Shown one piece after another: positions 1-6,580 of a stretch of 6,580 bases of DNA. The first letter of the stretch is position 1. Every line of letters starts with the position of its first letter. The notes beneath the pieces are model-generated. The model had not been told where the DNA came from. It was given only the letters and a program-made list of their open reading frames with translations, and ran no database searches. This DNA is from Pseudomonadota bacterium. Its GTDB lineage: Bacteria > Pseudomonadota > Gammaproteobacteria > Burkholderiales > Burkholderiaceae_B. The stretch is taken from NCBI GenBank assembly GCA_023389535.1, contig JAEWEH010000428.1:1-6580 (forward strand), in the 5' to 3' direction. A program made the position numbers and the translations under genes.

Positions 1-1134
1 GTATGGGTCTTGAAACACAATCTGAATGCGCTTCTTGATGTCCTGCGGACGGTCGCGCGAATGCGGCTCCAAGGCCCTGGAGCCCAGCCGGATCTCGCCG
101 TCCCACCCCGCAGCCAGACCAATCACGCAACGCGCCAGTGTGGACTTGCCGGACCCCGATTCGCCGACGATGCCGACGACCTCGTCCTTGTGCACGTCCA
201 GATTGATATCGCTTAATGCCGCTACCCCGCGCGCCTTGCCAAACAAGGGCTTGCTGCCATAGACCTTGGATACCTTGCGCACGGACAAGACGGGCTCGCG
301 CTTGGCGTGTTTCGCTTCTGGCGGGTGGATGCTGGGCACCGAAGAAATCAGTTCTTTCGTATACGCATCGACCGGCCTGGTCAGTATCTGCGTGCGCGTA
401 CCCTCTTCTACCTTGACACCATGCCGCATGACGAAAATGCGGTCGGCGATCTCCGCCACCACCCCGAAGTCATGGGTAATGAAGATGACCGATGTGCCGT
501 GCACCTTCTGCAGTTGCTTCATCAAATACAGAATCTGCTTCTGGGTGGTCACATCCAGCGCAGTCGTCGGTTCGTCGGCGATCAGCAGTTTGGGCTCCAG
601 GATAAGTGCAATGGCGATCACGATGCGCTGGCGCTGTCCGCCCGACAATTCGTGCGGATAGGAATCATAGATGTGGGGTGGGTCCGGCAGGTCGACCTCG
701 CCGAGCATCTTCAAGACCATCTGCTTGCGCTGAACGGCCGGCACGTTCTTGTGTATGCGGATGACTTCATCGATCTGCTCGCCCACGCGCTGCACGGGAT
801 TCAGCGCCGTCATCGGTTCCTGGAAAACCATGGACATGGTCGTCGCGCGCAGCGCCAGGATTTCACCATAGCTGCTGTCGGCCAGGTTCTTATTGTTCAG
901 GCTGATCGTGCCCCCGGTCACCCGGAGCGCATCGGGGGGCAGCAGGCCCATGATGGCAAAGGCCGTCACTGATTTACCCGACCCGGATTCGCCCACAATG
1001 CATAGCGTTTCCGCAGGACGGACGTCGAAAGACACGGACCTGAGTATGGGCTTGGGATCGGATCTGCTGACGGTCTCCACACATAAGTCCCGGACCGACA
1101 GCACCACATCCGCATTGTTCGTCATTGAATTCAT
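1..1134 (-). CDS. Dpp/Opp-type ABC importer ATPase, two fused ATP-binding domains (3' end off window)
   Basis: This is the cytoplasmic energy-coupling subunit of the importer encoded just upstream; it hydrolyses ATP to drive uptake through the two permeases. The 378 codons in the window hold one complete nucleotide-binding domain: Walker A GESGSGKS at 48-55, Q-loop FQEP at 104-107, signature LSGGQRQR at 163-170, Walker B LLIADEP at 183-189, D-loop TALD, and H-loop His221. Next is the oligopeptide-transporter C-terminal extension (around RPVDAYTKELISSVPS, 253-268). A second domain then begins at about 281 with Walker A GESGSGKS at 324-331 and is cut at its Q-loop, FQDPY (374-378). A tandem DppD-DppF fusion is common in this family and usually runs to about 540-620 residues, so roughly a third is missing. 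An in-frame TAG at 1144-1146 rules out a longer N-terminus. The start is ATG 1134 or, less likely, ATG 1125; the Shine-Dalgarno is weak (AGG about 8 nt before ATG 1134). The gap to the upstream permease gene is 53 bp. Confidence 0.95.
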   Translation of the reverse strand, partial: MNSMTNNADVVLSVRDLCVETVSRSDPKPILRSVSFDVRPAETLCIVGESGSGKSVTAFAIMGLLPPDALRVTGGTISLNNKNLADSSYGEILALRATTMSMVFQEPMTALNPVQRVGEQIDEVIRIHKNVPAVQRKQMVLKMLGEVDLPDPPHIYDSYPHELSGGQRQRIVIAIALILEPKLLIADEPTTALDVTTQKQILYLMKQLQKVHGTSVIFITHDFGVVAEIADRIFVMRHGVKVEEGTRTQILTRPVDAYTKELISSVPSIHPPEAKHAKREPVLSVRKVSKVYGSKPLFGKARGVAALSDINLDVHKDEVVGIVGESGSGKSTLARCVIGLAAGWDGEIRLGSRALEPHSRDRPQDIKKRIQIVFQDPY

Positions 1135-1187
1135 ATCCGGTGCCTACAGCTTGTTAATGACACGGGCAACCGCGCCTGCGACAGACC

Positions 1188-2027
1188 CTAGTTTCTTGCG
1201 GCCAACTTGGGATCCAGTGCATCGCGGGCCGCATCGCCGATCATGTTGATGGTCAGGATGGTCAGCGACAGCACCAGGCCCGGATACAGCACCAGGCCGG
1301 GGATCAACTGGAAATAGCTGCGGCCGTCCGCGATGATATTGCCCCAGGATGGCACCTCCGGCGGGATGCCGGCGCCGAGAAAACTGAGGATGGCTTCGAT
1401 CAGCACGGCCGAGGCGAAAATATAGGTTCCCTGCACAATCAGCGGGGCCACCGTATTGGGCAGCATATGCCGCAACAGCACTTTGGCCGGTGGCGTACCC
1501 AGGGTGATCGCGGCTTCCACATAGGGCTCGCCCCGTACACTAAGCATGATGCTGCGCACCAGCCGCGTCACGCGCGGAATCTCCGGGACGGCGATGGCGA
1601 TAATCACGGTATACAAGCTGGAACCTGATACCGCGACCAGTGCAATGGCTAGCAGCACGGCGGGAATGGCCATGATACCGTCCATGATGCGCATGATGAT
1701 GGAGTCCAGCCTGCGGAAGTAGCCAGCCAGCGCGCCCAGCACCACGCCGAATGCGATACTGATGGCCAGCACACCGACACCCACCATCAGGGACACGCGC
1801 GAACCGTAGATAATGCGGGAATACAGGTCGCGGCCGAATGCATCAGTGCCCAGCAGATGATCGGGCGACGGCCCCTTGAGCCGCACAGCGGGATCCAGGA
1901 ACATGGGATCCTGGGTGGACAGCCAGGGGGCGAAGACAGCCATCACCACCACCAGAAGCACCATGGCAAGCGCCAGCCGCGTCGGCCAGCTGGACAGGAA
2001 CAGTTTCAGTTTGCTTTGTGTCGCCAT
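1188..2027 (-). CDS. ABC importer permease, DppC/OppC family
   Basis: This is the second inner-membrane permease of the peptide/nickel-type importer, pairing with the DppB-like subunit to form the channel. Its 279 residues match the usual DppC length of about 270-300. The N-terminal segment (about 15-34) is the OppC_N-type first helix. The hallmark HLLGTDAFGRDLYSRIIYG follows at 57-75, with further hydrophobic segments near 78-102, 118-133, 137-150, 196-213 and 245-262. The EAA coupling loop, which docks on the ATPase, starts at EAAITLG (171) and ends at HMLPN (191). The conserved SFLGAGIPPEVPSWG lies at 215-229, and the family tail GDAARDALDPKL at 264-275. ATG 2027 is the first possible start: the only upstream in-frame codons back to the DppB-like stop include no ATG, GTG or TTG. 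Its ribosome site is poor (GGG about 5 nt upstream), which suggests translation coupled to the preceding gene, 33 bp away. Confidence 0.96.
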   Translation of the reverse strand: MATQSKLKLFLSSWPTRLALAMVLLVVVMAVFAPWLSTQDPMFLDPAVRLKGPSPDHLLGTDAFGRDLYSRIIYGSRVSLMVGVGVLAISIAFGVVLGALAGYFRRLDSIIMRIMDGIMAIPAVLLAIALVAVSGSSLYTVIIAIAVPEIPRVTRLVRSIMLSVRGEPYVEAAITLGTPPAKVLLRHMLPNTVAPLIVQGTYIFASAVLIEAILSFLGAGIPPEVPSWGNIIADGRSYFQLIPGLVLYPGLVLSLTILTINMIGDAARDALDPKLAARN

Positions 2028-2060
2028 GGATGCCCGAAGGGACGCCGCCCCGCCCCCCCT

Positions 2061-3002
2061 TTACGAGTCGATGCGCGGATCGAAGACTTTGTACAAGATA
2101 TCGACAATCAGGTTGATGACGATGTCGACCACGGAAAACAGCACGATCAAGGCCTGGATGATGGTGAAGTCCTTCGCCAGGATCGCTTCGACCACCAGGC
2201 GCCCAAGGCCCGGAATATTGAATACCGATTCAGTGACCACCACCCCGCCGATCAGCATGGTGATGGTAATGCCGATGATGGTCAGGATGGGAACGGCCGC
2301 GTTGGCCAGCGCATGATGGATCAGCACCGAGCGTTCATTCAGACCCTTGGCGCGCGCGGTACGTATGTAGTCTTCGCCCAGGGTATCGATAATGCTGGAC
2401 CTGACGAAACGGGTGACCAGAGCGATGTATATCGTTCCCAACGACGCCACAGGCAGAATCAAGTGCTTGATGTGCGGCCAGACACCTTCGCTTAGCGGCC
2501 GGTAGCCCTGGACCGGCAGCCAGCCCAGCCCCATGGAAAAAATAAAGATCAGGACATAAGCGGTGATGAACACCGGCACTGAAAAACCCAGGACCGAGCC
2601 GGCAGTCACCACCTTGTCCACGGCCTTGCCACGCCGCCATGCCGAAATAATGCCCACGGGTATGGAAATGATGACCGTGTACAGGACGGTGTAAAGCGTA
2701 ATCGCGATCGTCGGCCCCATGCGATCCAGGATCATGTCCTTGACGGGCAGGTTCGAAATCAGCGACGTGCCGAAGTCCCCCTGCAGCACATCGCCGATCC
2801 ACTTGAAGAATTGCACGGGTATGGGCTGGTCCAGCCCCATGTGATGCCGTATCTGTTCGATCTGCTGCACGGTCGCGCCATCGCCGGCGACGATGGCGGC
2901 TGGATCCCCCGGCGTAAGCCTGAGTATGCTGAAGATGACGACGGCCACCACCAGCAATACGGGAATGGTGGCGGCCAGTCGTTTCAGAATGATGAGCAGC
3001 AT
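2061..3002 (-). CDS. ABC importer permease, DppB/OppB family
   Basis: This is the first inner-membrane permease of the importer. Its 313 residues are typical for DppB/OppB (about 305-340). The N-terminal helix (about 8-27) leads into the family signature LRLTPGDPA (27-35). A periplasmic section contains MGLDQPIPVQF (55-65) and the conserved GDFGTSL (75-81). Further hydrophobic segments lie near 97-120, 132-160, 181-200, 235-257 and 280-303. The EAA-type coupling loop is DYIRTARAKGLNERSVLIHH (211-230). The conserved ESVFNIPGLGRLV (258-270) and terminal DILYKVFDPRI (301-311) complete the family pattern. Its ATG overlaps the stop of the solute-binding protein gene by one base (TGATG), a classic sign of translational coupling; no strong Shine-Dalgarno is visible inside the end of that gene. 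The stop TAA is in the same reading frame as the downstream permease start, 33 bp on. Confidence 0.96.
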   Translation of the reverse strand: MLLIILKRLAATIPVLLVVAVVIFSILRLTPGDPAAIVAGDGATVQQIEQIRHHMGLDQPIPVQFFKWIGDVLQGDFGTSLISNLPVKDMILDRMGPTIAITLYTVLYTVIISIPVGIISAWRRGKAVDKVVTAGSVLGFSVPVFITAYVLIFIFSMGLGWLPVQGYRPLSEGVWPHIKHLILPVASLGTIYIALVTRFVRSSIIDTLGEDYIRTARAKGLNERSVLIHHALANAAVPILTIIGITITMLIGGVVVTESVFNIPGLGRLVVEAILAKDFTIIQALIVLFSVVDIVINLIVDILYKVFDPRIDS

Positions 3003-4600
3003 CAGTCTTTAGTCTTTTCGATATTCCAGAAGACAGGGACGGGTGCGTTAAGAATGCCTTTGAGTGATTTCTGTGCAGCGGCCACGACAGAGAACTCGCC
3101 CAGCGGCACCACCACGACCTCTTCCATGGCCAGCTTCTGTACCTCGGTCGCCAGTTTTTTCAGTTCGCCCGCATCGGCCGACGTCGCAAACTGCTGACGC
3201 AGCTTTTCGATTTCAGGCGAGGTCGGCCAGCCGAACCAGGCCTGCTTGCCATTGGCTGCGACGGTGTAGTTGCTAAGCGGATCGGTAATGTCGGCCAACG
3301 ACAGATAGGTAGTGAAAATGTTCCAGCCACCATCAGCTACCGGCTTTTGCGAGGCGCGCCGCGTGACCACCGTTTGCCAATCCATGGCCTGCACATCCAC
3401 CTTGAAGCCGCCCTGACGCAGTTGCTGGGCAATGACCGGCACGAATGACCCGCCGGCATTGGCGAAATCGGTAGGGTGCATGATGACCACGGGCGTGCCG
3501 TCGTAGTTGCCTTCCTTCAGCAGGGCCTTGGATTTTTCAGGATCGGCCTTGATCAGGTCTTCGGACCCCGCGACCGATGCATAAGTGCTGTCGCAGCCGA
3601 ACAGTGCGCCACAAGTGGCGTAGTACTTGGGATTGCCAATATCCGCCTGCATGATGGCCTTTTGATCAATGGCGGCCATGGCGGCCTTGCGGATCAGCTT
3701 GTTGTCGAATGGCGGTATAAGCTGATTGAGCCGCATGATCGGCTGCCCGCCCTGGCTTTTGGCGACAATCAGTTGTATGTCCTTGTCTTGTTCCAGGATG
3801 GGCAACAGATCGTAGGGCGCTTGTTCGATGAAGTCGATTTCCTTGTTCTTCAGCGCATTGATGCCCGTCATGGCGTCCGGCATGGCTACCCAGCGGACCT
3901 TGTCCACCTTGACCACGCGCCCGCCCGCCATGCCGCTGGGCGGTTCTTTGCGGGGAACATAATCCTGGTTCTTGACAAACACGGCCTGCACGCCGGGCTT
4001 GTATTCGCTGGCCACGAACTTGAAGGGTCCCGAACCGATGGATTCGGTAATGGGCTCGGAAGGCGACGTCTTGGCCACCCTTTCCGGCATCATGAAGGCG
4101 GCCAGCGAACTGGGCTTGGACAGGGCGCGCAGCACGATATTGGTCGGCGCGCTGAAGGTCATGGAAAAGGTCTTGTCGTCCACCTTGTCCATGGAGGTGG
4201 TCAAGGTTTCCATGACCTGACCCATCTTGTCCTGCTTGGCCCAGCGCTTGATGGAGGCGATGCAGTCATCTGTGGTGACGGGCTTGCCATCGTGCCATTT
4301 CAAGCCGTCGCGCAGGGTGAAGGTATAGGTTTTGCCGTCCGGGGAGACTTCCCACTTTTCAAGCATTTGGGGCTTGATATCACCGTTGGCATCCACGCTG
4401 AGCAAGGTGTCGTACACCATGTAGCCGTAGTTGCGGATGACGTAAGCCGTGGTAATGACGGGGTCGAGAGAGCGCAAAGGCGCCTGCATGACCGCGGTGA
4501 TGGTGGTTTCCGCGGTTGCGGCGCCTGCCAAGCCCAGGGTCAAGGGTACTGCCACCAACAAACTGCCCACCAAGCTTGAAACCTTAAGATTCTGGTGCAT
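3002..4600 (-). CDS. Periplasmic solute-binding protein of the importer (SBP_bac_5 family)
   Basis: This protein captures the substrate in the periplasm and hands it to the DppB/DppC-like channel. Its 532 residues fit family 5 extracellular solute-binding proteins (DppA/OppA/NikA). The N-terminus is a Sec signal peptide: a short polar start with Lys6, a hydrophobic core (about 9-24), and an AATA|ET cleavage site predicted after Ala30. There is no lipobox cysteine, so it should be soluble rather than a lipoprotein. The mature protein begins with the family pattern around LRSLDPVITT (42-51). The signature region is RDGLKWHDGKPVTTDDC (97-113) followed by IASIKRW, and the mid-domain SIGSGPFKFV sits at 187-196. 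Mature cysteines occur at 113, 330 and 336; the last two could form a small disulfide loop. ATG 4600 is well supported by an AAGGAGA site. The ligand is not predictable: the family binds peptides, nickel, opines, sugars and glutathione-like compounds. The gene leads the transporter operon. Confidence 0.95.
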   Translation of the reverse strand: MHQNLKVSSLVGSLLVAVPLTLGLAGAATAETTITAVMQAPLRSLDPVITTAYVIRNYGYMVYDTLLSVDANGDIKPQMLEKWEVSPDGKTYTFTLRDGLKWHDGKPVTTDDCIASIKRWAKQDKMGQVMETLTTSMDKVDDKTFSMTFSAPTNIVLRALSKPSSLAAFMMPERVAKTSPSEPITESIGSGPFKFVASEYKPGVQAVFVKNQDYVPRKEPPSGMAGGRVVKVDKVRWVAMPDAMTGINALKNKEIDFIEQAPYDLLPILEQDKDIQLIVAKSQGGQPIMRLNQLIPPFDNKLIRKAAMAAIDQKAIMQADIGNPKYYATCGALFGCDSTYASVAGSEDLIKADPEKSKALLKEGNYDGTPVVIMHPTDFANAGGSFVPVIAQQLRQGGFKVDVQAMDWQTVVTRRASQKPVADGGWNIFTTYLSLADITDPLSNYTVAANGKQAWFGWPTSPEIEKLRQQFATSADAGELKKLATEVQKLAMEEVVVVPLGEFSVVAAAQKSLKGILNAPVPVFWNIEKTKD

Positions 4601-4606
4601 CTTATG

Positions 4607-4613
4607 TCTCCTT
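4607..4613 (-). promoter_or_regulatory. Strong Shine-Dalgarno of the solute-binding protein gene
   Basis: On the minus strand the sequence AAGGAGA sits 6 nt before ATG 4600. It is the best ribosome-binding site in the window and fixes the start of the solute-binding protein. The much weaker sites of the downstream permease and ATPase genes fit the usual importer pattern, in which the binding protein is made in large excess over the membrane components. Confidence 0.85.
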
Positions 4614-4639
4614 CAGTGCTGCTGTTGTATTGCCCCGTT

Positions 4640-4677
4640 GGTCTATGCCATGGCAAGGCCACAGCTGCCAGCTGACC
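4640..4677. repeat. Dyad-rich patch in the spacer before the transporter operon
   Basis: Several overlapping inverted repeats are visible. TGCCATGGCA (4646-4655) is a perfect 10-bp palindrome. CAGCTG occurs twice (4662-4667 and 4669-4674), symmetric about base 4668. TGGCA (4651-4655) can pair with TGCCA (4666-4670), and GGTC (4640-4643) with GACC (4674-4677), giving a possible interrupted hairpin in the leader RNA. No T-run follows on either strand, so it does not look like an intrinsic terminator. It could be an operator for a regulator or a leader structure, or it could be chance in G+C-rich DNA. The repeats are seen directly; any function is inference. Confidence 0.35.
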
Positions 4678-4724
4678 GCGCCATGCAGGCACGGGGAACT
4701 ATTGTCGGTAAAGCATGCCTTTTT

Positions 4725-4753
4725 ACGATACAGGATGGTGTACGGGAAGGCAA
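4725..4753 (-). promoter_or_regulatory. Candidate sigma-70-type promoter for the transporter operon
   Basis: Reading the minus strand, TTGCCT (4748-4753) and TATCGT (4725-4730) are separated by exactly 17 bp. Each matches 4 of 6 consensus bases, with the key TTG and the TA..T positions kept. Transcription would start near 4718 and give a leader of about 118 nt that includes the dyad-rich patch. It lies immediately after the aldehyde dehydrogenase stop, where a promoter for the transporter genes would be expected. The match is modest, so chance is a real alternative; the operon may also be read from a promoter upstream of the enzyme genes. Confidence 0.3.
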
Positions 4754-4763
4754 TAAAGCCGGG

Positions 4764-6278
4764 TCATGGGGCATACCCGAATACCGGCGCAGTGTCGGCG
4801 GCGGTTTCCACCCACACGCTCTTGGTCTGCGTGTATTCATACAGCGCTTCCATGCCGCTGGATCGGCCATAGCCGCTGTCGCCATATCCGCCAAATGGCG
4901 AAGCCACGTTGATGGTCTTGTAGGCATTGATCCAGAAAGTGCCCGCCCTGACCTTCGCGGCCACGCGATGCGCCCTGGCGACATCGCTGGTCCATACCGC
5001 CCCGGCCAGGCCGAAACGGGTATCGTTGGCGATGCGTATGGCATCTTCTTCGGTATCGAACGGAATGGCAGCCAGCACCGGCCCGAAGATTTCCTCCTGC
5101 GCGATGCGCATGCTATTGCTGACCTGAGACAGCACAGTGGGCCGCACATAGAAGCCCGGCTGCGGGCATTCGGCGGACGCGCTGGCCAATACGGCCCCCA
5201 CCTTCAGGCCGGCCTGTATCATTTCTTGCACATGGCCATATTGCTTGCTGTTGGCAATGGGCCCCACCTCGGTCTGGTCGTCCTGCGGCGGGCCCACCCG
5301 TATGCGATCCGCCCCCTGGGCCACCATGGCGACGAAGCGGTCATAGACGCCCCGCTGCACCAGCAACCTGGAGCCCGCCACACAGCTTTGCCCCGCGGCT
5401 GAGAATATCGCTGCCTGCGCGCCCTGGCTGGCCTTTTCCAGGTTGGCATCGTCGAACACAATATTGGCCGATTTCCCGCCCAGCTCCAGGACACAAGGCA
5501 CGATGCGCTGGGCGGCTGCGGCAGCGACTCTTCTTCCCGTGGCGGGCGAACCGACGAACACCACTTTCCTGACTGCGTTGTGCTCGATGGCGGCCTGTCC
5601 GGTGGTGTGGCCATAGCCCGACAGGACATTGATCAGGCCCGCCGGCACACCGGCCTGCTCGGCCAGCAGCGCCACTGCCAGCGAGGTGCATGGGGTCAGT
5701 TCCGAGGGCTTGAGCAGCACGCCATTGCCCATTGCTATCGCGGGTGCGACCTGCCAGCCGCAAGTGAAGATAGGCGCATTCCATGGCGTGATCTGCAGCA
5801 CCACGCCCATGGGCTCACGCCGGGTATAGTTGAGATGGCCGCTGGGAACCGGGATGACCTGACCATGGAACTTGTCCGCCCAACCGCCGTAGTATTCAAA
5901 CATCTCGGCGACCTTGGCCACTTCCACGCGGCAGTCCCTTATGGGCTTGCCGGCGTTGACGGACTCCAGCCGGGCGAGTGCTTCCTGGCGGGCCCGTATG
6001 GCCGCTCCGACGCCGAAAACGATGCGGCCGCGCTGGGCGTGCGGCAGGGCCGCCCAAGCCGTTTGGGCCATTAGAGCCGCCCGGGCTGCCGCATCCACCA
6101 CGCGCGCCCCTGCGTCGGCGTAGGCCAGCGCGTCCCGCCCTGTGGCCGGATCTTGCAAACTGACCAGCGCGCCATCACCAGGCAGCAACTGTCCTTGCAC
6201 ATAAGAACCCAAGCCATCGGCACGTGGAAAAAATTCCTTGAACACGTCCATCAGCCCTTGTACAGCGCTTGTTTGCAT
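4764..6278 (-). CDS. NAD-dependent aldehyde dehydrogenase (ALDH superfamily, hydrolytic type)
   Basis: This cytoplasmic enzyme oxidises an aldehyde to a carboxylic acid with NAD(P)+. Its 504 residues match the superfamily norm of about 480-510. All key residues are present: oxyanion-hole Asn167 in TPWNAP (164-169), cofactor-binding Lys190 in KPSELTP (190-196), general-base Glu265 in LELGGKS (264-270), nucleophile Cys299 in GQSC (296-299), EEIFGPV (395-401) and PFGGYGDSGYGR (461-472). Glu193 of the KPSE motif corresponds to the residue that favours NAD+ over NADP+ in this family. The retained general base argues against a CoA-acylating methylmalonate-semialdehyde dehydrogenase, which lacks it. 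The FxGSxxTG nucleotide loop reads FVGSPATG (241-248), a conservative variant. The overall look is that of betaine-aldehyde/aminoaldehyde dehydrogenases and related broad-range enzymes, but the substrate cannot be fixed. ATG 6278 has GGAG 5 nt upstream. Upstream by 39 bp is an oxidoreductase gene; downstream by 163 bp is the transporter. Confidence 0.95.
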   Translation of the reverse strand: MQTSAVQGLMDVFKEFFPRADGLGSYVQGQLLPGDGALVSLQDPATGRDALAYADAGARVVDAAARAALMAQTAWAALPHAQRGRIVFGVGAAIRARQEALARLESVNAGKPIRDCRVEVAKVAEMFEYYGGWADKFHGQVIPVPSGHLNYTRREPMGVVLQITPWNAPIFTCGWQVAPAIAMGNGVLLKPSELTPCTSLAVALLAEQAGVPAGLINVLSGYGHTTGQAAIEHNAVRKVVFVGSPATGRRVAAAAAQRIVPCVLELGGKSANIVFDDANLEKASQGAQAAIFSAAGQSCVAGSRLLVQRGVYDRFVAMVAQGADRIRVGPPQDDQTEVGPIANSKQYGHVQEMIQAGLKVGAVLASASAECPQPGFYVRPTVLSQVSNSMRIAQEEIFGPVLAAIPFDTEEDAIRIANDTRFGLAGAVWTSDVARAHRVAAKVRAGTFWINAYKTINVASPFGGYGDSGYGRSSGMEALYEYTQTKSVWVETAADTAPVFGYAP

Positions 6279-6283
6279 GCGGA

Positions 6284-6287
6284 CTCC
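6284..6287 (-). promoter_or_regulatory. Shine-Dalgarno of the aldehyde dehydrogenase gene
   Basis: GGAG on the minus strand lies 5 nt before ATG 6278. It supports that start over the internal Met10 (ATG at 6251). It falls within the 39-bp gap after the oxidoreductase stop, in keeping with independent initiation inside a shared transcript. Confidence 0.65.
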
Positions 6288-6317
6288 GTTGTCGATCAGT
6301 GATTGCGGCTTGTGCCC

Positions 6318-6580
6318 CTATCGTTGGCCGGGTATGAAGCTTGTAATGCGATTGAAATCTTCCGCGTCGCCGATGGACGCTGCGCTATCCTTCCATAGCT
6401 TGGCCGCCGCCTCGGCCATGGGCGCCGGCACCCCCAGCCCGCGCAGCATACCCAGAGCCAGGCCGACGTCCTTGCGCATCAATTGCATCGTAAAACCAGA
6501 ATCAAAGCGCTCATTGAATATCCACGTCGGGAAATTGACTTCCGTGACCGCGCTACGCCCTGATCCAGCGTTGATCCCTT
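6318..6580 (-). CDS. C-terminal part of a 3-hydroxyisobutyrate dehydrogenase-family oxidoreductase (5' end off window)
   Basis: An open frame enters from the right edge and gives 86 residues before TAG at 6318-6320. The segment begins with INAGSGRSAVTE and continues with FPTWIFNERFDSGF, MQLMRKDVGLAL, LGVPAPMAEAAAKLW and a closing GDAEDFNRI. This order is characteristic of the all-helical C-terminal domain (NAD_binding_11) of the beta-hydroxyacid dehydrogenase family, which includes 3-hydroxyisobutyrate dehydrogenase and tartronate-semialdehyde reductase. These enzymes interconvert a beta-hydroxyacid and its semialdehyde using NAD(P)(H). Full proteins are about 290-310 residues, so some 200 residues are missing, including the Rossmann GxGxxG motif and the catalytic lysine; substrate and cofactor cannot be judged. 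The short gap to the aldehyde dehydrogenase suggests co-transcription and possibly consecutive steps (alcohol to aldehyde to acid), which is inference. Confidence 0.85.
   Translation of the reverse strand, partial: GINAGSGRSAVTEVNFPTWIFNERFDSGFTMQLMRKDVGLALGMLRGLGVPAPMAEAAAKLWKDSAASIGDAEDFNRITSFIPGQR

Noticed and set aside
307..972. A plus-strand open frame (221 codons) opposite the ATPase gene
   Set aside because: The minus strand encodes two sets of ATP-binding motifs over this stretch in one continuous frame. The plus-strand translation has no recognisable features.
1135..1187. The 53-bp gap between the second permease and the ATPase, searched for a terminator, promoter or small gene
   Set aside because: Only short 3-bp stems and no promoter-like pair were seen. 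It looks like a plain intra-operon spacer.
3476..4579. A long plus-strand open frame (367 codons) opposite the solute-binding protein gene
   Set aside because: It lies fully antisense to a strongly supported gene. Its translation is rich in His, Gly, Arg and Gln with no recognisable domain, and it has no promoter or ribosome-site context. Long antisense frames are expected in G+C-rich coding DNA.
4646..4674. A possible sigma-54 (-24/-12) promoter: TGGCA followed by TTGCC on the minus strand
   Set aside because: The GG and GC elements are about three bases too far apart for the strict sigma-54 spacing, and no better alignment is available.
4713..4727. AAAG-GCATG-CTTT followed by an A/T-rich stretch, considered as a terminator for the aldehyde dehydrogenase gene
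   Set aside because: The stem is only 4 bp of mostly A-T pairs with no G+C-rich stem and no proper U-tract on the minus-strand transcript.
4449..5402. A plus-strand open frame (317 codons) spanning the intergenic spacer and the antisense of the aldehyde dehydrogenase
   Set aside because: It runs opposite the ends of two well-supported genes, has a low-complexity Arg/His/Gly-rich translation, and shows no family motif.

Overview
The window is one co-directional block on the minus strand. It has five clear genes plus the tail of a sixth, about 59-60% G+C by eye. The composition and gene types fit a Gram-negative proteobacterium, most likely a betaproteobacterium of the Bordetella/Achromobacter/Pusillimonas kind. 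That placement is an impression from gene style and was not tested by a search.

In the direction of transcription (right to left) the order is as follows. First is the 3' end of a 3-hydroxyisobutyrate dehydrogenase-like NAD(P)-dependent oxidoreductase (6318-6580, cut by the window edge). Next is a full-length hydrolytic, NAD-type aldehyde dehydrogenase (4764-6278). A 163-bp spacer follows, with a candidate promoter and a dyad-rich patch. After it comes a complete peptide/nickel-family (Dpp/Opp-type) ABC importer: a secreted periplasmic solute-binding protein (3002-4600), two inner-membrane permeases (2061-3002 and 1188-2027), and a tandem two-domain ATPase (1-1134). The ATPase runs off the left edge just after the Q-loop of its second nucleotide-binding domain.

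The transporter genes are tightly packed (a 1-bp stop/start overlap, then gaps of 33 and 53 bp), so they are almost certainly one operon. The two enzyme genes are separated by 39 bp and probably share a transcript. No clear terminator is visible between the enzyme pair and the transporter, so read-through or a shared regulon is possible. The simplest reading is a small uptake-and-oxidation locus: the importer brings in an oligopeptide-like or other small polar compound, and the dehydrogenase pair handles an alcohol/aldehyde intermediate. The substrate cannot be deduced from the sequence.

All non-coding gaps are short (at most 163 bp). I saw no RNA genes, mobile elements, CRISPR arrays or broken genes. 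The region looks like an ordinary catabolic/transport cluster. I found no convincing evidence of an undescribed system, and the findings below are modest.
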